From positions 1-38,411 of the forward strand of contig CANNCS010000027.1 in the NCBI GenBank assembly GCA_947503115.1: 38,411 bases of DNA. Direction: 5' to 3'. Origin of the DNA: an uncultured Marivita sp. (GTDB lineage: Bacteria; Pseudomonadota; Alphaproteobacteria; Rhodobacterales; Rhodobacteraceae). A program made the translations under genes and the position numbers. Numbering within the stretch: position 1 is the first letter of the stretch; each line of letters begins with the position of its first letter. The notes beneath the pieces were generated by a model, which searched no databases, was not told the DNA's origin, and saw nothing but the letters and a program-made list of their open reading frames with translations. This document shows, piece after piece, positions 33,441-38,411 of the stretch.

Positions 33441-33473
33441 TGGCGCGCAGAGTCAACCCGCGCGCCTGTTTGC

Positions 33474-34055
33474 TTAGGCCGCAAGAGCCTGAAGCGCGGC
33501 GTCGGCCTTGGCGTGTGACGCGTCCGCGTCGACCGCCAGCTGGTCTGCCGCAACGAATTGAACGTCCGTAATTCCGACAAAGCCCAGAACATGGCGCAGA
33601 TAGCCGCTGGCAAAGTCAATGTCGGACCCGACCTGTGTGCCGCCAGACGTGATGGCGATGATCGCGCGTTTCCCGGTCATCAAACCCTGCGGGCCGGATT
33701 CGGAATACTTGAATGTGATTCCCGCACGCGCAATCTGGTCGACCCAAGTCTTGAGGGTGGCCGGAATCCCGAAATTGTAGATTGGCGCTCCAATCACGAT
33801 TGTATCTGCCGATTTGACTTCTTGGATCAGCGTGTCGGACAGCGCTAAGCTTTCGCGTTGGGCATCACTGCGCTGGTCCTCGGGCGTCCAGTTGGCATTC
33901 AGCCATTCCGCGTCTATGGCGGGCAGAGATGCCGCCAAGTCACGGTTGATGACCTCATCCGGAGCAAGCCGGTCAAGGATGCGTTGGGTCAGTGCACGGC
34001 TTTCAGAACCGTCGTGGCGGGCGGATGCGTCGATGCGCAATATTGTTTTTGTCAT
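33474..34055 (-). CDS. azoR: FMN-dependent NADH-azoreductase
   Basis: A flavodoxin-fold quinone/azo reductase of 193 residues. ILRIDASARHDGSESRALT binds the FMN phosphate; APIYNFGIPATLKTWVDQIARAGITFKYSESGPQGL is the family core; AIIAITSGG forms the isoalloxazine pocket. It reduces quinones and azo compounds with NADH. The gene is transcribed away from a LysR regulator gene, 113 bases apart, so the regulator probably controls it. It lies upstream of ffh, on the same strand, with the ffh leader between. Confidence 0.93.
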   Translation of the reverse strand: MTKTILRIDASARHDGSESRALTQRILDRLAPDEVINRDLAASLPAIDAEWLNANWTPEDQRSDAQRESLALSDTLIQEVKSADTIVIGAPIYNFGIPATLKTWVDQIARAGITFKYSESGPQGLMTGKRAIIAITSGGTQVGSDIDFASGYLRHVLGFVGITDVQFVAADQLAVDADASHAKADAALQALAA

Positions 34056-34168
34056 GGGACCCTCCAGTCGCGGGGTTGTTTATCTGTGACCGCTATTTAT
34101 GTCTTGCCGCAGCGCACGAAATGGGAAGAAATGCGCATCACGTGTGAGCAAGTGCACAGGGGGCAATC

Positions 34169-35056
34169 ATGGAACATTGGGACGAGGTGCGCACAGCGTA
34201 CCAAGTTGCGAGGCAAGGCACAGTGAGTGGGGCCGCCGAGGTATTGGGCGTACACCACGCCACGGTCATCCGGCATATCGACGCGCTCGAGGCGCGGTTG
34301 GGGGTGAAGTTGTTCCAACGACATGCCCGCGGCTATACCCCTACGGAGTCCGGCGAAGATTTGGCGCGTGTCGCTCAGACAACCGAAGATCAGCTACAGC
34401 AATTGGTCGGCCGTATTCGTGGGCGCGGGGCCGATGTGAGTGGCGACCTGATGGTGACGTCAATTGTAGAGCTATCGGATTTCCTTGTCCCAGTTCTGTC
34501 GGATTTCAAGGAAGGTTACCCGGATGTCGTGGTGCGCTATCTGACGGACGCCCGTGTGTTCAGGTTGGAATATGGCGAAGCGCATGTGGCGATCCGCGCG
34601 GGGTCCGTACCCGATGAGCCTGACAACGTTGTGCAGCCTCTCACGAAGCTCAAGATCGGGCTTTATGCCTCGAAACGGTACATCGAAAAGCATGGGTTGC
34701 CCAAAGATGAAGAGGATCTGCCCAATCATGTTTTTGTCGGCAATGACAATCCCGACGGACGCGCCCCGTTTCAGCAATGGTTGCGCTCCAAGGTGTCCTA
34801 TGACCGCGTGGTGTTCCGGGCGACTGACACCTACAGCATGATCACAGCCGTGCGGAGCGGCGCTGGGATCGGGTTCATGCCGGTTGCGCAAGGAACTGTA
34901 GACCCAGAACTGGTCGAAGTGATGCCGTCGAAAGAGGAATGGGCCGCCCCGTTGTGGCTTGTGACGCACGTCGATCTCCACAGGACGGCCAAGGTTCAGG
35001 CATTGTTGGCGTACCTCAAGGAGGCCGTCCGGGTCTTTGATGCGTCTGATACCTGA
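34169..35056 (+). CDS. LysR-family transcriptional regulator
   Basis: A 295-residue LysR-type regulator. The N-terminal winged helix-turn-helix has AYQVARQGTVSGAAEVLGVHHATVIRHIDALEARLGVKLFQRHARGYTPTESG, and the effector-binding domain begins at about residue 88 (VSGDLMVTSIVEL). The chosen ATG at 34169 gives the family start. It is divergent from azoR, the likely target, and two bases before the EamA gene, so both may be controlled. Quinone or aldehyde stress sensing is a guess from context. Confidence 0.92.
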   Translation: MEHWDEVRTAYQVARQGTVSGAAEVLGVHHATVIRHIDALEARLGVKLFQRHARGYTPTESGEDLARVAQTTEDQLQQLVGRIRGRGADVSGDLMVTSIVELSDFLVPVLSDFKEGYPDVVVRYLTDARVFRLEYGEAHVAIRAGSVPDEPDNVVQPLTKLKIGLYASKRYIEKHGLPKDEEDLPNHVFVGNDNPDGRAPFQQWLRSKVSYDRVVFRATDTYSMITAVRSGAGIGFMPVAQGTVDPELVEVMPSKEEWAAPLWLVTHVDLHRTAKVQALLAYLKEAVRVFDASDT

Positions 35057-35057
35057 C

Positions 35058-35969
35058 ATGACCCAAGCACATCGAGGCCACTTTGCCATGTTGGCTTTTT
35101 CGGCTTTGGTTGCGGGGTCGTTTTCGCTTGGGTCGATGGCGGCACCGCATATCGCACCCGAAGCGTTGAATGCCGTTCGCTTTGTGGTGGCCTCGGTCAT
35201 TCTGGCGGTTCTTGTCTTTTCGACCGGAGGCGTCGGCCGCGACGCGTTGCGTGCGCCGTGGCGCTATCTTGTGTTGGCGGTTTTCCTCGTCGCGTATTTC
35301 GTTTTGATGTTCGAAGGACTGAAGACTGGCGCGCCGGTGTCGATGGCGGCGGTGTTCACGCTAACGCCCATGATCGCGGCTGGGTTCGGTTGGGTGCTGC
35401 TGCGGCAAGTGATGACCGGGCGGATGGCGGTCGCATTGGCGATTGGAGGGATCGGCGCGCTTTGGGTTATTTTTCGCGCAGACCTTAACGCCTTGCTGGC
35501 GTTCGGGATTGGTCGGGGCGAGATGGTTTACTTCGTCGGCTGTGTCGCCCATGCCGTCTATGCCCCACTTGTGCCGAAACTGAATCGAGGCGAGCGGCCT
35601 GCAGTTTTCACCTTTGGCGTTTTGGTTGCCGGGGCAGTTTTGTTGATGATCTTCGGCTATCCATCGCTCATGGCTACCGACTGGGCCGCACTCCCGCCGG
35701 TGGTTTGGGTGACAATCCTTTACACGTCGGTCTTTGCCAGTGCTTTGACCTTCCTGCTGTTGCAATACGCCAGCCTGCGGCTGCCATCGGCCAAGGTCAT
35801 GGCCTACACCTACCTGACACCAAGCTGGGTGATCCTGTGGGAAATGGCGCTGGGCCGACCGCTTCCCCCTGTGCTGATCCTCGTGGGGGTCGCGTTGACA
35901 GTGATTGCGCTTGGTCTGCTTCTGAAGGACGACAGTCAGGTGCGTGGGCGCGATACGTCAGAAAGGTAG
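35058..35969 (+). CDS. EamA/DMT-family transporter
   Basis: A drug/metabolite transporter of about ten helices in two EamA repeats, 303 residues. The typical SMAAPHIAPEALNAVRFVVA and SMAAVFTLTPMIAAGFGWVLL (repeat 1) and the matching FASALTFLLLQYASLRLPSAKVMAYTYLTPSWVILWE (repeat 2) are seen. The ATG at 35058 is one base after the LysR stop; the earlier ATG at 35040 lies inside the regulator gene. It may export a metabolite under the regulator's control. The end overlaps the TraB/GumN gene by 12 bases, convergently. Confidence 0.9.
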   Translation: MTQAHRGHFAMLAFSALVAGSFSLGSMAAPHIAPEALNAVRFVVASVILAVLVFSTGGVGRDALRAPWRYLVLAVFLVAYFVLMFEGLKTGAPVSMAAVFTLTPMIAAGFGWVLLRQVMTGRMAVALAIGGIGALWVIFRADLNALLAFGIGRGEMVYFVGCVAHAVYAPLVPKLNRGERPAVFTFGVLVAGAVLLMIFGYPSLMATDWAALPPVVWVTILYTSVFASALTFLLLQYASLRLPSAKVMAYTYLTPSWVILWEMALGRPLPPVLILVGVALTVIALGLLLKDDSQVRGRDTSER

Positions 35970-36947
35970 ACGTTCCAGCGTGAACCCTTCGGCCTGAAGC
36001 AGAGCTAGGACGCCGTCCTTTCCCGGTAAATGGGCCGCACCGAACGCAGCGACCACGGTGTCGTGCGTTTCGGTCGCCTCAATCAGCACGGGAATCCAAG
36101 CGCGGTTTCGGTCGATTAGAAGCGCCTGCTCCATCGTCGCGAAAATTGCGGCTGCGGCGTCGGATGTGACAGGGCTGTAGCGTTCGGCAAGGATGGTGGA
36201 CATGGCCCAGCCTTCGGCGGGGGCTTCGTCAAAATAGCTGGCGAGCATTGTTGCGAACAAATCCTCGTTGATGGCCGGATCGACCAACGAGGACAGCATC
36301 ATGTCAATCTGCGTCTGCCTCGGTTGATCGGAAAAGGCTGCGAAGATTGTCTCTACATCTTCCAGAGCCGCGCTGGGGATACCATTGGTTTTGGCGATCT
36401 CTTCGATCCGCGCATCCAAACCACCGCCCGCCAGATCGTCTTGTGAAGCACAGGGCGGGATTGCGAGAAGGATCGAAACGTACCATGGCTGAAACCGCGC
36501 AGCCATGAACGGTGGTACTCCACGCGCGTTCAAAGCTTCGGTCATCTGATCCCATTGCGTGTCACTCAGGAGCTCGGGCAGTGTAGTGTCCGCCATAAGC
36601 AGCAGGCTTGGGTCGGTCGTCAAACGGCTTTGCAATGCTAGTTCGTCTTCACTCGTCATTTCGAGTAAGAGCAAATCTGCGCTTTCTACAGTCGGCCTGA
36701 GCCTTCTCACCGGGGCGTCGAGACGCGGATCAGCAAGGTGCATCGTGCCGATCAAATGCAGCGTGGCGTGCCCGCGTGTCGCCTTCCAGTGGTTTCCGTC
36801 GGCAAACGGAGCATTTGCCAACGCCGCGTCAAGGCTTGCTCGTTCGTCGGGTCCCAGCGTTGGGCGCAGATCATTGCCCGAACATGTCGCAAAGGCCGGC
36901 TGCGTCAAAGCCAGAAAGCACAAGAGTGACAATATGCGGGCAATCAT
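35958..36947 (-). CDS. TraB/GumN-family secreted protein
   Basis: A 329-residue exported protein: signal peptide MIARILSLLCFLALTQPAFA, then the TraB/GumN (Tiki-like) domain with the paired motifs TLHLIGTMHLADPR near the start and VVAAFGAAHLPGKDGVLALL near the end, in which GxxH residues may bind metal as in Tiki proteases. An internal ARFQPWYVSILLAIPPC follows the family pattern. Substrate is unknown; some homologues have been linked to plasmid or polysaccharide functions by name only. It is divergent from the DUF2161 gene. Confidence 0.9.
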   Translation of the reverse strand: MIARILSLLCFLALTQPAFATCSGNDLRPTLGPDERASLDAALANAPFADGNHWKATRGHATLHLIGTMHLADPRLDAPVRRLRPTVESADLLLLEMTSEDELALQSRLTTDPSLLLMADTTLPELLSDTQWDQMTEALNARGVPPFMAARFQPWYVSILLAIPPCASQDDLAGGGLDARIEEIAKTNGIPSAALEDVETIFAAFSDQPRQTQIDMMLSSLVDPAINEDLFATMLASYFDEAPAEGWAMSTILAERYSPVTSDAAAAIFATMEQALLIDRNRAWIPVLIEATETHDTVVAAFGAAHLPGKDGVLALLQAEGFTLERLPF

Positions 36948-37028
36948 TTTGGCATCCTTTTCCCTTTACTGCATCAGAAGCTAGGCGCTGTGCTTGCCAG
37001 CGGCAAGGCGGTCGCGCATTGATGGGAC

Positions 37029-37694
37029 ATGGAGCGAGAAGCCGATCTTTATCCGTTCGTGAAAGCCTTTCTCGAGGCCCAGGGCTATTCCGTGAAAGGC
37101 GAAATCGGCGCGGTCGATCTTGTTGCGCTCCGTGGCGATGAAGACCCGATTGTAGTCGAACTCAAACTGCGCTTGAACCTCACGCTGTACCATCAGGCGG
37201 TGACACGGCTGCGATTAACGGACCTAGTCTATATCGCAGTGCCAAAACCTTCGGGTCGAAAGGCGCGCCGTGCTTTGCGCGAAAACACGATCATGTGCCG
37301 CCGACTTTCTCTTGGGTTTCTAACCGTCCGAAAAGATGGAATTGTTGAAGCTCAGTGTGACCCCGGCCCATACCTCCCGCGCCGCAATAAAGCGAAACGC
37401 GAAAAGCTGCTGCGCGAGTTTCATCGGTTGGAAGGTGATCCCAATTCAGGTGGTGCGACGCGGCACGGGATCGTCACGGCCTACAGGCAAGACGCGGTGC
37501 GTTGCGCGATGTATCTGGCAGAAACGGGCGCCGAGAAGGGGGCCATTGTGGCCAAGGCAACTGGGGTTGCAAATGCAACGACCCTTATGCGCGATAACCA
37601 CTATGGATGGTTTTGCAGGGTCGAAACGGGAGTCTATGACCTGACGCCGGAAGGGCGTCAGGGGTTGGTTGATTGGGGCGAAAGCCTTGGATAA
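37029..37694 (+). CDS. DUF2161 protein, PD-(D/E)XK nuclease-like fold
   Basis: A 221-residue protein of the DUF2161 group, which is thought to be PD-(D/E)XK phosphodiesterase-like. The active-site pattern is visible: E10-type N-terminal helix residue, IGAVDLVALRGDEDPIVVELKLRLN with Asp after the second strand and the E-x-K core. The C-terminal half has basic stretches and a winged-helix-like end (VAKATGVANATTLMRDNHYGWF). Substrate is unknown, DNA or RNA being likely. The ATG at 37029 has weak Shine-Dalgarno sequence. It stands alone, with no restriction-modification or toxin partners in view. Confidence 0.82.
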   Translation: MEREADLYPFVKAFLEAQGYSVKGEIGAVDLVALRGDEDPIVVELKLRLNLTLYHQAVTRLRLTDLVYIAVPKPSGRKARRALRENTIMCRRLSLGFLTVRKDGIVEAQCDPGPYLPRRNKAKREKLLREFHRLEGDPNSGGATRHGIVTAYRQDAVRCAMYLAETGAEKGAIVAKATGVANATTLMRDNHYGWFCRVETGVYDLTPEGRQGLVDWGESLG

Positions 37695-37706
37695 CCGCGA
37701 CCGCGC

Positions 37707-38307
37707 TTATTCGATCTTGATGGTTGCGGATGCGATGCTTTTCCGATCCTGACGGATGAAATACTGCACGACATAGTCGCCCGGAGTGTCCGGTAGGGTA
37801 ATCGTCGCTGGGTTACCGCTGCGGGTATAGGCCCAGCCTTGCCATTGCGCCGCGCCCGTTGCCCCTGTTGGGCCAACGCCGATGTAGTCTTCGGCATAGT
37901 CGGGCCCTGTCCAACCAATTTGGACAGTTGCACCCGGAGCCGCTGTTGCTGGCGCGATCAGGGTCGCGTCGACTGGTGTCACCGTGATCGCGGTTTCCGC
38001 AATGGCTGACCGGTCCTGCCTGACGAAGTAGCGAATGACGTAGTCGCCCGGTGTTGCCGGGATCAACAGCTTGGCGGGCACACCGTCCCGCGTGTAGGCC
38101 CAGTTTTCCCACTGGTTCGCGCCATTCGCGCCAATGCGACCGATCCCAAGGTAATCCTCGTCGTAGTTCGGTCCTGTCCATGCAACGTCGATGGTCGACC
38201 CGGCAGGTGCGTTGGCCGGAGCCTGAAGTGACGCCTCGACGGGTTTGAGCGAAATCGGCACAGACGTCAGGGGGGTGCGGTCCTGACGTTGGAAATAAGT
38301 GATCAGG
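37707..38307 (-). pseudogene. Repeat protein, N-terminal part cut off by IS DNA
   Basis: About 200 residues of C-terminal sequence made of roughly 90-residue repeats: APAxAxPGxTVxxxWTGPxYxEDYxGxGxxGAxGAxQWxxWAYT...GDYVxxYFxRQDR. Two full repeats are present, and the end of a third remains in frame upstream (LITYFQRQDRTPLTS, 38262-38306), where the IS boundary begins. The repeats look like beta-sandwich domains, as in the C-terminal parts of Roseobacter surface or von Willebrand-type proteins, but the N-terminal part is unseen. A GTG at 38261 could start a fragment, but this is not the native start. Confidence 0.75.
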
Positions 38308-38411
38308 TAATACCAAAGGGGCTGGCTTCTGACCCATTAGGGATTTCTGAGGTTCCCAGCTCGCCCGCGCTCTGATTCCATGGCCGGCAAAGGAGTTTCC
38401 GATGCCTGCCA
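38308..38411 (+). mobile_element. Left end of an IS element with transposase start
   Basis: TAATACCAAAGGGGCTGG (38308-38325) is the inverse of the sequence at the left edge of the window, and TGACCCA follows at 38330-38336, as on the other side. It disrupts the repeat protein. At 38402 an ATG preceded by AAAGGAG at a spacing of six bases starts a frame beginning MPA, cut by the window edge. MPA is a common transposase N-terminus, including IstA of IS21-like elements, but three residues cannot settle the family. Confidence 0.6.
38402..38411 (+). CDS. Transposase, first codons only
   Basis: Only the start codon and two codons (Met-Pro-Ala) are in the window, with a strong ribosome binding site (AAAGGAG) before them. 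Its place just inside an IS end suggests a transposase gene. The rest lies beyond the window, so family and integrity are unknown. Confidence 0.4.

Noticed and set aside
33269-33473. SRP RNA (4.5S) gene next to ffh
   Set aside because: The hairpins there lack the conserved GGAAGGAAGCA-type loop, so it was described as a leader instead.
34472-35200. 242-codon minus-strand frame opposite the LysR and EamA genes
   Set aside because: It covers two well-supported genes on the other strand and resembles no family.
37029-37694. Restriction or toxin system around the DUF2161 nuclease-like gene
   Set aside because: No methyltransferase, antitoxin or other defence partner lies near it; the neighbours are a TraB/GumN gene and a broken repeat protein.
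1-38411. Composite transposon bounded by two IS copies
   Set aside because: The interior carries essential genes (ffh, trmD, smc, ribosomal proteins); a contig ended by a repeated IS explains it better.

Overview
The window reads as chromosomal DNA of an alphaproteobacterium of the order Rhodobacterales (Roseobacter-type). The grounds are high GC, a MipZ division-site ATPase, the gene string ffh / acetyltransferases / chorismate mutase / rpsP / rimM / trmD / rplS / rpmE, the TrmD N-terminal extension, three tandem peptide deformylase genes before fmt, and the general protein style. This placement is inference from gene content; no rRNA or other marker is present. No tRNA, rRNA, CRISPR array or phage region was seen.

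Left end to 4.9 kb: an MFS permease gene whose 3' end is replaced by what looks like insertion-sequence (IS) DNA, a small c-type cytochrome, ispH, and a DEAD-box RNA helicase with a DbpA-like domain and a basic glycine-rich tail. 4.9-7.7 kb: a compact plus-strand set with overlapping genes (LysE exporter, DUF3429 membrane protein, methyltransferase, rnhA, TRIC/YadS-like channel). 7.7-11.9 kb: a MalY/PatB aminotransferase facing a divergent plus-strand translation-initiation cluster of three peptide-deformylase paralogues and fmt, then two tiny membrane proteins. The third deformylase has lost the metal-binding Cys and the catalytic Glu. 11.9-14.5 kb: a tandem-domain universal stress protein and a SulP anion transporter with STAS domain, preceded by a hairpin-rich leader resembling the sul1 RNA motif. 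14.6-16.5 kb: glutathionyl-hydroquinone reductase, a stand-alone receiver lacking the conserved Lys, and a small secreted protein. 16.6-20.0 kb: smc.

20.0-21.5 kb: a multi-pass membrane protein (possibly TsoY-like) behind a striking pair of identical inverted operator-like palindromes. 21.5-33.3 kb: a long minus-strand run transcribed from ffh towards hpaI. It holds ffh, four adjacent RimJ/RimL-type acetyltransferases, chorismate mutase, rpsP, an OmpV/MipA outer-membrane protein, rimM, a sulfotransferase-like protein, an unknown membrane protein, trmD, an EthD-like protein, rplS, rpmE, a terminator, mipZ, a small membrane protein and an HpaI-type aldolase. Ribosome assembly, tRNA modification and protein targeting dominate this run. 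33.4-37.7 kb: azoreductase with a divergent LysR regulator, an EamA exporter, a TraB/GumN protein and a DUF2161 nuclease-fold protein. Right end: the C-terminal part of a repeat protein, cut by sequence related to the left-end IS DNA and followed by the first codons of a probable transposase.

Both window edges therefore appear to lie inside copies of one IS, so the window is probably a contig bounded by a repeat. I found no clearly new multi-gene system. The best leads are the degenerate third deformylase, the four-acetyltransferase cassette in the ffh/ribosomal operon, the double palindrome upstream of the multi-pass membrane gene, and the structured leaders of the SulP gene and ffh.
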